Below are positions 48,701 through 59,057 of a stretch of DNA of 64,000 nt, one piece after another (the first letter of the stretch is position 1; every line of letters begins with the position of its first letter). The translations under genes and the position numbers were made by a program. This DNA is from Sycon ciliatum (taxonomy: Eukaryota; Porifera; Calcarea; Leucosolenida; Sycettidae). The notes beneath the pieces were generated by a model that was not told the origin of the DNA, ran no database searches, and saw only the letters and a list, made by a program, of their open reading frames with translations. The stretch lies in the NCBI RefSeq assembly GCF_964019385.1, contig NC_088646.1, positions 3,615,025 to 3,679,024 of the forward strand. The letters are read 5' to 3'.

Positions 48701-51700
48701 AAAGTAGAGCGCGTGTGCAGGTCCAGCGCCCACCACCACTGCCGATAGGCCCCGGAACGGCGTCCGCAAACCTTCAAGCTGAACGATCTGGGTCACAGCA
48801 TGACCAACGCCTCTGTAGTCCGCCACGGGATGAGGACGCAGAGACTGCATTCTCGTCTGCAGCAATTGCACACGAAAACCAGCAAGGCAAGGCAAGGCAC
48901 AATAAGACAAGGCAAAACAGTGTGTCATCAAAACAGATTATAGAATGTATCCAAGTAAACAATGACCACAAACAAGTCAATATCACCAATCACGAATTCA
49001 TGATTGCAGAAGCAGCAATGACAAGCAAATAGTACAGTGGTCTGATGTGGCCGGGGAAAGTGTCTATCTCACACGAGAACAGTGGAACAATCGCACAATG
49101 ACTACTATTCCGAACTACAGTGTGGTAAAACTCTGAACTATTTTGAGAAACACCTGATGGTATCATAGGTGAGCTGTTCTGATATACTTAGCAGTGTGCT
49201 GGGATCTGAGCGAGTGTATCATGCTCAATGACTGTGAGCTAGTGGAAGCCAACTAGAACGTTCTTTTTAAAAGCTTCTTTAAAAGTTCTTTACACCTCTC
49301 TGATGTGAGCTGTACTCCTATGCAGGAATGCATACATGTATGCACTGGGCTTGGGTGCCAACAACGTCCAGCCTGGAAAGATTCGTTTTTTAAAGTTTTA
49401 TTCCAAGCAATACTGTATAGCAGGAAATTTTCGGACGGAATATATTTTCGTACGATTTCGTACACCGCCTTTTTGTACTAAAATTAATTCCGTACTAAAA
49501 TTTATTCATGTGACTTTATGTACACTGTACATGGGTACTGCTTGTGAACACGTGCATTTAGCATGCAGCACTGTATGAAAATAAAATCCGTACGAAAGGT
49601 CGAAATTTGGCTTTGTCCGAAAATATTTCCGTCCGAAAATTTCCTGCTATACAGTACATGGCTGGGGTAGCCAATGACCACTTTGTGTGGCGATTGCAGG
49701 GTTTTTATAGCCAACCTCGGCTAAACAAATTGAAAATCTGGTGCAGGAGCTATTACCGGTAAAATAATGTCATTCAAATGTGCTACATGTAGGATATTCG
49801 GAAAAGAACACCAGCCCGAGGTTACTGAGATACCGGTATAATGCCACTAGGTATGCCACAACCTTCACCGATGAGATCTGCGTGATCGAAATGGTTACGA
49901 GTATATGAAAGAATCACTATTGCATAGGGGTGAAAGTTGGCACTGAGATCCCGAGTTTGAGTACTCTGATTTTCTCTGATCGAATATTCGAGTATTCGAG
50001 TATTCTTCATCACCTAAAAATTGCACACCAAGGGCCTTAAAATCACATGATACAACCCTGATCGAAGCGAGGAGCAGTCATTTTTCTCGGGTATATTGGT
50101 TGGTATGGTGGGTCATTTGGGGTCTCTCTACTCGTGAACAAATGTCCACCACACAGCGAGTCAGCACATCAATATCTGCCGACTGCTGCTCTGAAACTGC
50201 AGATATCTGTGGTAAATGCATGTACATGTACCATGTATGAACGAGTACTCTGATTTATTCCGAGTACGATTATTTTTGAAAAAACCGAGCGAGTACTCTG
50301 TATAATTGTTTCAGCCCTACTATTGCATTACCTTGAACGAGAGAGCTTGGAAGCTCAGGGCCCTACGCTATGCTTTTTTCCTTGATGACCTAGACAAAAA
50401 AAGCATAGGGATGTTATAAATTCTTTAAAAAATTCCTTTTTTTAAGACATAACCTGGGATTCGAACCCGCACTATCGCGCCCTGTATGCATCCCCGTTCT
50501 TTAAAAAATTCCTTTTTTTTAAGACATAACCTGGGATTCGAACCCGCACTATCGCGCCCTGCATGCATCCCCCGATACACTTCGCATACATACTAATTCT
50601 TCCAAGTTGCTTCACATTATGGTCTCGCATTTGAAAGCCCTATTTGAATATGCATTGTGGCCAGCCGTCTTTGAATGTACGGTACGGTAGGGATAGGTAC
50701 GGGACAGGTACGATCGAGGGTAATACGACACCGTCTCCCGTGCCGTACCATCAAACACAGCTAGCCACATACAGCTGCCCGCAATATTCAAATAGGGCTT
50801 TCAAACGCAAGATCACAACGTGAAGCAACTTGGAAGAATGGGTATGAATGCGAAGTGTATGGGGGAATGCATGTAGGGCGATAGTGCGGGTTCGAATCCC
50901 AGGATATGCCTGAAAAATAGGAGAATTGAAAAATTTATAACATCCCTATGATTTTTTGCCGTCAGATACGGGATAGCGCCAGGCGTGACACAAACAAACA
51001 AACAAACAAACACACAAACAAACAAATACCAAATTAAAGCTGTGTGGACCCTGGCTAGCGCCAGACGTTACTGAAGTAACGTCTTCTGCATAGCTACGGG
51101 AATAATATAACTAGTGTCGCCGTTTTACACTTAACCCCAAGATCAAAGATGGGGGGGGGGGGGGACTTTCAATCGAGTAGGACCTCTTTCAAGAGAACAC
51201 TGAAACTAGATGTCAGGGATCTGAAATGGGGGTGCAGCTTACACAGTACTATCTACCATACTTGGAGTGGTGCTGCTGGTGTGGTGAATGGGGTCGGGTG
51301 GAGAGCAAACACGGCGGGAAATTTGGAAGTCTTATCGAATCAACAGGTTGAAAGCTACTGCTTGCCCTCATATAGCCCGATGTATTTCGCTAAATATTTT
51401 CAATGAGAAAAGGTGAGCAGACATACTCTTTTGCCCTTAACAAAGTGACAACTCACATGATTCATAATTACACACTACTGCAACTTGACAACGGCGATCT
51501 GCTGAGGTGCCATTTAAATCACAAATGCTGCCGAGTTGTGATTTAGCAGTGCTGAGGAAAGCACACATCTGCAGGCTGCAGGATGCCGCACCAGTTACAT
51601 ATTTTTTTCTCATTTTGGTTTTGACATTATACCCGGTACATGTATCACTATCTGATGACTTTTCATGCGATGGTTCCTGCAGATATGGAGTCGCTGATTC

Positions 51701-52045
51701 ATAATGGCATCATGAAACTGGCCCTTATCATTCATGATTGAGGGGTTGATGTGTTTGACGGGATGATTTTTGTTTCTGAAGTGAAGAGATATTTCTTTTT
51801 TCATGGCCATTCACTTTGCACTTGGCACTGTATATGTACAGGACTCGTGCAATAATCACTACACCCAGATGAAGTACAAGCATGGCCACGTCCCAAGGAG
51901 AAGTGTTTTTCAGGAGGAAAACTCTCCATACCTTGACGACGTCGAATGGATACATTACTGAATGCTCAGCTATACCAGCAGCCGCGCCAGCCAGTAACTG
52001 GGATGAGATCTTGTTGGTGGGCAAACTCTCGTATTCTTCCTCCAT
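45762..52045 (-). CDS. Mitoferrin-type mitochondrial iron carrier (SLC25A37/A28 family)
   Basis: Five minus-strand exons join in phase: 51932-52045, 48634-48856, 47410-47466, 46941-47116, 45762-46112 (stop). The product is 306 residues. Three carrier repeats each carry the Px[D/E]xx[K/R] signature: YPFDVVKTR (residues 32-40), NPVDVIKQR (repeat 2, spanning exons 3 and 4) and NPLDVAKTL (repeat 3). RMQSLRPHPVADYRGV, RMQMYGSPHRNI and IPFQCTQFVVYEKL are typical of mitoferrins and yeast Mrs3/Mrs4. This protein moves ferrous iron across the inner mitochondrial membrane for haem and iron-sulfur cluster synthesis. The start has a good context (GCCATGG). The gene is head to head with the carnitine carrier. 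Its introns hold several MITEs. The reading frame is intact. Family call is strong; the exact orthologue is not fixed. Confidence 0.92.
47609..47888. mobile_element. TA-flanked MITE, 280 bp
   Basis: CCGTAAAGTACCGCCAGAGC at the left end and its reverse complement at the right form an inverted repeat that continues through GCCCCACC. Both sides carry TA. It lies in intron 2 of the mitoferrin gene. Confidence 0.85.
49413..49654. mobile_element. TA-flanked MITE, 242 bp
   Basis: CTGTATAGCAGGAAATTTTC and its reverse complement lie at the two ends and extend through GGACGGAA. TA on both sides suggests Tc1/mariner-type mobilisation. It lies in intron 1 of the mitoferrin gene. Confidence 0.85.
50391..50967. 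repeat. Large foldback carrying a tRNA-like B box
   Basis: The left and right thirds are inverted copies (ATAGGGATGTTATAAATT on one side of the axis, its complement on the other). The left arm carries a tandem duplication of about 90 bp. Each of these units and the right arm contain GGGTTCGAATCCC, a perfect polymerase III B box, beside GCGATAGTGC. No matching A box is seen nearby, so it is not a tRNA gene. The centre has a further GTACGG-rich palindrome. It lies in mitoferrin intron 1. Confidence 0.75.
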
Positions 52046-52992
52046 GGCTCCGGCAATCCGATTGATTCCCAGGAACTACTAGTACTCTGGTATGAGAGCC
52101 AGTCTATTACCAAACTAAGCAGCACACAGACGCCGAAAATACACGGGCATGCGTGACTGAAAATAGTTCCCAGCTCTAGTTATTTAGTGCTTGACTTTCA
52201 AGTTTCACTGAACTAACTGTTAGTAGTGTTACTTCTGAAGACTGAAGCCTTGAAGTGAAGGGAGGTAGCTTGCTCCAAAAATTCTCAAGCAAACAAATCA
52301 AATGTTTGATCGTGACTTCAGTGATCTTGTTTCAGCTTCAGCCTGCAACTCGCATCAATCACGTTCACGTGGTGCCATGCTGCCACGCCATTTGAAAGAT
52401 GACGACGCCCGTGTGCACGTTGCGTAATCAAAGAGTCTAATTTCTGCGCAGAAAGGCATTCATAGCACTGTGTGCGTGCGCAAAGTTTGCCCAGATAGGA
52501 AGCAGCGACCCCGGGCATTTACCGGTACTCGTCTCGTACTTGTACTTCCTCTTCAAATCTCAAATCAGCAGAATTACTAGAACTCACTGCATGTTGGTGT
52601 TTCACATTTTTGTAATCACCTGGGTGGCTTTTTTTGAGCTTGCTTTCGTTGTTGCTAGCTGAAGTGAATTTCAAGCAGTATGGTGACCTGACTACGATTT
52701 TGTAGAATAGAATAAAACACAATCATGCATCCAGGATGGCTTCCCATGTAATGGAATTCAATCTCCAAATCTGAACAGGTAGGTAATCAAGTGTAACTGT
52801 TTTGTTGGCTTCCTCATCGGAATGGTATTGGTCACTATCTAGTGCAATGCACGAGCTGTCCACAGGCCACACTATACACTTTAATATTACCCATCATTTG
52901 GATCCAGCACAAAACTGAAGCAAGCTTTTTTTTCTTGTATAATATACAGTTGCCAACTACTGCCTATACAAAGAACCCAGTCCGTCTTGATC
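52046..52992. promoter_or_regulatory. Shared region between two divergent mitochondrial carrier genes
   Basis: The 947 bp between the mitoferrin start codon (minus strand) and the carnitine-carrier start codon (plus strand) contains no supported gene. It must hold both 5' untranslated regions and both promoters, or one bidirectional promoter. No individual element could be assigned by eye. Confidence 0.5.
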
Positions 52993-55900
52993 ATGTCTGC
53001 ATCGTCAACAAACGAGAATAAGCTGCACCATTTCACCGCGGGTGCAATCGGTGGGGTGTTCTCAGTTGCGTCTGGCCATCCATTTGATACCATAAAGGTG
53101 AGGAACTCAATCTGCGCACAGTACAAACGTGTAGGTTTGCTGTATCAACGTGCTGGCTATGGTGGCTGACATTATGGTACATGTACAATGCATCACAGTT
53201 TCCAATTTTCATTTTGTGTATCAAAATTTGATAATTATTTGCCATGTACTTAAACCCTTTGGCGCCTGACTGAGCATGCGCCGCGCGCAATTTGCACGAT
53301 CACATCGATCCAAACTTGAAACTTGCAAATGCAACCGCACAACTTTCTTTATAGCTATCGATAGGCCAGCTACTAATGGGTCTCTGTGAATATAATCAGG
53401 CATCTGAGATGTGCGGGACTGGCTCTGCGATCAACTTTTAACTTCATGTGCTGCAGAGGATGTACATGATGATTGATGAGTCGCAGAGTGTGACGGCTAC
53501 GTAAAATGGCCTTTGTACGTAACATTACAAGAGTGCTGCATACTGCAATGAGACTCGCGTATCATGATTATACCAGTAGTCTGGCCATGTGTTGGCAGGA
53601 CACTAGCCAGGAAACATCAAGCGGGTGGGGGTTCCCCCAGACTAACTATAACTTTATAGCACGATGCCATCACACACAAAAGGCTGTATCCCAGACCTTG
53701 GTTGCACACGCACACATTCCTTACCAAGACGAAGGTCACTGCTCCTATGTGGAGCTCGCGCTTCCTGCCAACTTACTTGACACTTGACTGACTCAAGACT
53801 GCCATTCAGAGCACACGAGGAGCACATCGAACCTTTCACTAGGCAAGCCTGCAAGAAAGCACCACTCTCTGCTCAGCACACAGTATTTTACTATTTTGGC
53901 CCTCATCAACTGAGCTTGAGTAGGCACATGAAATGTTGTGCTCCAGGATCACTACATATAGCACTTCACCAGGCGAAACATCACGAGGGGTACAAAATCT
54001 TACAGTGACGCTTCGGTTCTAGCGTGACAAACACCTCATGAGGCCCCAGGTGACAGCGTGGATCAGAATTGCTCATGGAGTGGTGCGAAACAGGTGCCGA
54101 GAACCATTAGCTATTCACAACGCTGCCACCTCCAACTACTTACCACCAAGTGAGAGACAACAATACAAACTTAGAAATAGCGTCTTCGGCAGTGATAGGA
54201 GACAAAGTTGGTTGCTCCTACCAGTCCTACATATGGTGCTCATATTTCCCACTGGGTTACTTGACACTTGACTCACGCGGGTATGCAACTAGTCGTTGGA
54301 GGTGATGATTTTGGGAATAGCTAATGGCTCTCGACATCTGTTTCTCGCCACACCATGAGCGACTCTGATTCAAGGTGCTACCGGGGGCCTCACGAGGTGT
54401 TTGTCGCGCTAAAATCGATGTGTCGCAGTATGATTGCATCCTTAGTGATGGTTTTGGCTGGTGAAGCACTGTAAAATGTAATGTTCCTGGAGCACAAATT
54501 TCATTACCCTACTCAAGCTCAGCGGATGAGGGGTGAAGTCCCCCAAACACTGGTATTGTGGAGGTTTGCTGAGTGGAAGGTTAGACGTGCTCCTCATGTG
54601 CTCTGCATGTCAGTCATGACTCATGAGTCAGTCAATTGTCAAGTAATGTGGCAAGAAGCATGAGCTCCACAACCTACTTCGTGTACTTTTACTGCTGAAG
54701 TCGCTACTTCCAAGTTCCGTTTTTTTTACGAAGTGATACAAATTTAAAGGTGTTTTCTGGCAACAGGAATGCACAGGTTACACCCCGGTAGGTGAATGAC
54801 TGTGTGTGTGTGTTTGAATGTGCGTATGTGTGTGTGTCTGTGTATATGTTTTGCATGTATGCACTGTACTGGGATGGGACGTTGTGGGTCTTGACCTGCT
54901 CAGGTGCGACTGCAGACAATGTACCGGGCTCCAGCCCTGGGTCAGCGCACATTCACTGGTCTTGCTGACTGTGGCATGCAGACCATACGCCATGAGGTAA
55001 GATGACATCAGCCACCTGGCTCTATATCAGTATCTGATCTCATGCCTGTTGTACTGAACTCTTGTAAAGTACACTGGTATAAGGTTCAGTTTTGTCCAAT
55101 AATTATCTGACTGTCCTTGAGAGATATGGCACGCGCAAACTTGGCGTATTCCCACTGCACCTTGTGCATCCTACTAAGATAATGTACCTACGTTGCATAC
55201 CTCGCCTGCTGCTCACCTTTTTTCATGGTTGTTGTTGTTGTTGTTGTTGTGTGTGTGTGTCTGTGTGTGTCTGTGTGTATGTGTGCATGTGCATATACGT
55301 GGGTGTGCTTCTTCAGGGTGTGGCTGGTCTGTTCAAGGGTCTTGTACCCCCTATGCTAGCTGCTGTTCCATCCAATGCCTCTTTCTTCATGGGCTTAGCT
55401 GTTGGCAGATCTCTTTTCGGCAAAGCTCAAGAGGACATGTCGTAAGATTTATTGGGAAATTTGTAATACCAGTTAACCCTTTACCATCCGTGCGTGCTTG
55501 TATCGATCGCTAGGGATTGATGGACATGCATACACTAAAACATTCGTACCTCAGGTATGATGCCTTGAAGGCTGCGATCTTCGCGAGAAAAAGAAGAATG
55601 TGCCTTTCAAGTGCCTTGGCCCACAAACTGATCTGTGTGTGTCTGTGTGCGCGTGTGTGTGCGTGTTTGTGTGTGTGTGTGTCTGTGTGTCTGGTGTGTG
55701 TGTCTGGTGTGTGTATGTATTTTCTGCTTTAGGAAGACTGAATCGTTTCTATCAGGGTGTGTCGGCGGCTGCTTTCTTGTTTTGGTCCATACACCTGCGG
55801 AGCGTATCAAATGTATCTTGCAGGTGAGTGTATGTTTGCCTCCATTCTCCATGTCTTAACCCTTTAAGAGCCGCCCCATACTTGAATGCGTCGTAAACGA

Positions 55901-56875
55901 CGCATTCAAATGCAAAACTTCAAAAGATCGTAACTCAGTTCAATCTCGCTCAAATCCTTCGATCGAAATATCCAGGGCGAAGGGAAAACTCTCACCTGTC
56001 GGGAAAAACAATCCGTGAAGCGCTGTGAGCAACGGTTCCTGAGATAAATCACTCGTAAGTTGAGCCGCGATCGCGGCAATTTCAAAAGCGCGCAGTGCAA
56101 CTTTAGTATTGAGAATTTTGAGACTTTTCATCACGCTGGTTTACTCGAATTTGCACGGGTTTCACTGTTGATATTGTCAAGAGTACACAGCGAAAAATTC
56201 GGAGCTCCACGATCGAGTAAAATGAAATATCTGGAGCGGGATGCAATTGGACGCATTTGGGGCATTTTTCGAACTGTCGCTGCGATCTAGCGCTGGATAG
56301 ACGGTGTGCTGGCTATCATGATCGACCTCATTCTCTTCCTCTCGCGGAGACCGTTCCAGGAAGCCCTAGATTGTGAGGATTGAGCGAGTAGAACTGAAGC
56401 TATGATCCGAGGAACACGAAAAAATGCAGAATTTTGAAAATTTCCTGTGGCTCTTAAAGGGTTAAAAAGTATGAGTTGACTATCCTGATGATGGCAATTT
56501 TCCAAAACGTCTATAATGATACAGTAAACTGAGGTGTGAATGTGTAGTGTCCAGGGAAAGAGCATGTGTGCTCACCACTTCTCTTTTAGTTGAATTTAGT
56601 TTGCGGTTGGTATACAATTTATTCTTGATCAATATGAGAGTACAGGGGATGAATTGTTTACTCCTGGCAATGCGGCAACTTCCTTTTCTTCTCTTGTATT
56701 TCCTGTCTGTGCGGTACATGCGTGTGTACATGGGTAGACAAGACAGCAAAACAGCAGTAGATCACAACTGCACAATGTCTGGGACTGTGCACGGACCATT
56801 GTTCGGCAAGAGGGCTTCTCTGGGTTCTACCGAGGCGCCTGCATCACAGCTGTAAGAGGTCTGTCTGCGTACGTG

Positions 56876-56910
<35 letters not shown>

Positions 56911-56928
56911 CACGTGTGTATGTGTGTC

Positions 56929-56997
<69 letters not shown>

Positions 56998-57565
56998 CAC
57001 TGTGTTTACTTATGTTTAGGCGTGTTCGGATATGTTTGTCAGTGTGCATGCATACGGGGAAACTTCACAGGACGTAGTCCATTGAAGACGTGATTATCAT
57101 GTTTTCTTGTCTTCAAGTAACTGTGCTATGCAGGCCAACCTATGCTTGTTGTTTGTGTGTGTGTGTGTGCGTGCGTGCACGTGTGTACGTGTGTTTGTGT
57201 GTGCATGCATGCACGTGTGGTGTCCGTGTACAGATGTTCCAACGGGTGGTGCTTACATTCTAACCTACTACTCGCTGAGGAATGCTATGGGCGGCAGCGA
57301 CAGCAGCAATGAGAAGGACACCGGTGGAAGCATCAGCGGCAACAGTAGCAAGCTGTCCCAAGCTGGCACCATCATGCTTGCTGGTGGACTGGCTGGAATG
57401 GTGGACTGGACATTGTCGATTGCACCGGACACACTGAAATCACGTGTACAAACAGGTCAGCTGTGCTCACTGCGTTGTCTGTGTGTTGTGTCAGTCGCGA
57501 GATCTGGACAAAAAAACACTTTCAGACCAGGTCAGGCGGCTTAGCCCGAATATCCATGCCCCTGG

Positions 57566-57599
<34 letters not shown>

Positions 57600-58228
57600 A
57601 CGTGCCCATGTTGTTATTGATGCCCTTCGCTGTGTTTGCGTCCATGTTGTCCTGCAGCGCCACCAGGGATGTATCCCAGAGGTGCACGTGATGCCTTGCG
57701 TGATTTGGTAAGCGCAGAGACTTGTTAGCTGTTCTTCTTTCAGTGCTAAAGCATCCAGAAGCAAAGTGGAGTAATGCTTTGATCAGTCCAGAGACGTGGT
57801 GTCTTGTTCCCCTAGCATTAACACTGGTGCAGTGGTGGTGCCATGTCGCTGTGCATCGTGTATGCTTTCTTTTGGTGCGACTGCCATTGTCCTCCGTGTG
57901 AATGGCTGCGGTCCCCCAGTTTCGGTTTTTGAACCAGACCAGAGACCATGTTTAGTGCAGTGCCAGGTGTTTTACCTCTGACTGTTGTCCAGAATGGGAT
58001 TGTACTTGCGAAGAAGGATCGTATTGAGGATAATGCTTGACTATGTTGTGTACAGGCGTTAGCTGATCGGGGTTTGTGATGCTTTATTCCTTGTTGCTGA
58101 ATCAGATGGCTACGGAAGGTCCCAGAGGATTGTTTCATGGGCTGTCAGCGGTGTTACTCCGGTCATTCATATCCAACGCTGTAAGTTGTAATGTAGAGTT
58201 GTGCTGTTGCTGCTGCTGCTGCTGTTGC

Positions 58229-58326
<98 letters not shown>

Positions 58327-58535
58327 GAATTCTTTATTCTCGCGATGGTTGTTGTTGTTGTTCTTGCTGTTGTTGCTGCGTTGTTTTGTTTTGTTGTCCG
58401 CTGCCAGTTCAGATGAAGTTGAGCAGATTTATTTTCTGATGCTGTTGCATTCTCTCTTTCTTCCTGTTGAACCTGCAGTTCTGCATGTTGGGATATGAGT
58501 TCACTCTCCGTCTGTTATCACATGCTAATGGATGA
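52993..58535 (+). CDS. Carnitine/acylcarnitine-type mitochondrial carrier (SLC25A20-like)
   Basis: Nine plus-strand exons join in phase: 52993-53097, 54904-54996, 55317-55441, 55733-55823, 56738-56858, 57234-57455, 57658-57707, 58106-58180, 58479-58535 (stop TGA). The product is 312 residues, near the usual 300. Carrier signatures are HPFDTIKVRLQT (repeat 1), TPAERIKCILQ (P129-K134) and APDTLKSRVQTAPPGMYPRG (P243 onward). The last two are close to the SLC25A20 forms. Exon 5 uses the donor GAG/GTCTGT rather than the nearby GTAAGA, because only that gives the family sequence TAVRDVPTGG across the junction. A Ser/Gly/Asn-rich insertion (about 195-218) lies between helices 4 and 5. The family exchanges acylcarnitine for carnitine across the inner membrane to feed beta-oxidation. 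SLC25A45/47-type carriers are the alternative. Confidence 0.88.
53745..54665. repeat. Imperfect palindrome of 0.9 kb, foldback element
   Basis: The left half (TGTGGAGCTCGCGCTTCCTG onward) and the right half (ending CAAGAAGCATGAGCTCCACA) are diverged inverted copies of about 380 bp around an axis near 54210-54280. Shared blocks include TTACTTGACA, GAGGAGCAC and TAGCTATTC. It lies in intron 1 of the carnitine-carrier gene. Confidence 0.75.
55248..55308. repeat. TTG then GT/CTGT tract
   Basis: Short TTG repeats (55227-55247) followed by interrupted GT repeats, directly before the acceptor of the exon at 55317. Similar GT tracts lie at 55635-55720, directly before the exon at 55733. Confidence 0.9.
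55860..56461. mobile_element. TTAA-flanked MITE, piggyBac-like ends, 602 bp
   Basis: Ends CCCTTTAAGAGCC (55860) and GGCTCTTAAAGGG (ending 56461) are inverted repeats, each flanked by TTAA. The CCCTTT start with a TTAA target is the classical piggyBac pattern. A hairpin AATGCGTCG/CGACGCATT lies close to the left end. It sits in intron 4 of the carnitine-carrier gene and has no coding capacity. Confidence 0.85.
56878..56996. repeat. GT microsatellite
   Basis: Long GT runs with a CACTCTGTG interruption, just after the donor of the exon at 56738-56858. Further GT tracts lie at 57157-57215 and 57567-57597. Confidence 0.95.
58202..58324. repeat. TTG trinucleotide tract, about 40 units
   Basis: CTG/TTG units become a pure TTG run up to about 58324. 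It begins about 20 bp after the donor at 58181, in the last intron of the carnitine-carrier gene. Confidence 0.95.
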
Positions 58536-59057
58536 CATGACGTACACATAGCAGCTGCAATGAAGAAAGAAAAAGAGCTACAGAGGCAACTGACTTAGTG
58601 TTCTGGAATATTCCCAGCTTGTGGTGAATCTTGCATGACCTTTCATTGTACTCAGGTTTCGTTCCTTTTATTCTAGTGCATGCTGCTGGCGCCTGATGTA
58701 TTGACTATTGTTACCGCAGGCCAGTCTCAACCTTTGCATTGTCTGAGATTCAAGTAGCGTATCGTTTGATGCATGTGCTGTCTCCATGCTATCTAGTCGT
58801 AATATATTCACTCGTCTTTGCATTTGTGCACAGTCCTGTGGATACTCGCAGGCTGCGATTGCGCTCTCGCTTTGGTCATTCTAGAATGTATACTTCCATG
58901 CCTTTGAAGTTTTTGAGTTGTCAGTTTTGAACTGTAGGAAGCAGTTTACAGTTTTTGTTCTTGCAGTTTTATCTCAGAGGAGAAAGTTCTTGGTCTCATA
59001 CTGTTACGAGTTGCTGTTGTATCTGGTTGAACGCATGCCGGGGCAACAGAGGGCAGC
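58536..59057 (+). other. 3' flank of the carnitine carrier and leader of the BEL/Pao element
   Basis: This interval contains the 3' untranslated region of the carrier and, nearer 59057, the 5' LTR and leader of the retroelement. The second LTR is off the window, so the LTR limits cannot be set by comparison. No canonical AATAAA was noted just after the carrier stop. Confidence 0.4.

Noticed and set aside
56849-56857. Donor GCT/GTAAGA for exon 5 of the carnitine carrier
   Set aside because: Although the signal is stronger, it breaks the phase with the next exon; the donor 7 bases later restores the family sequence.
58076-58498. Poly-Cys and poly-Leu open frames
   Set aside because: They come from the TTG tract in the last intron of the carnitine carrier; the true exons are 58106-58180 and 58479-58535.
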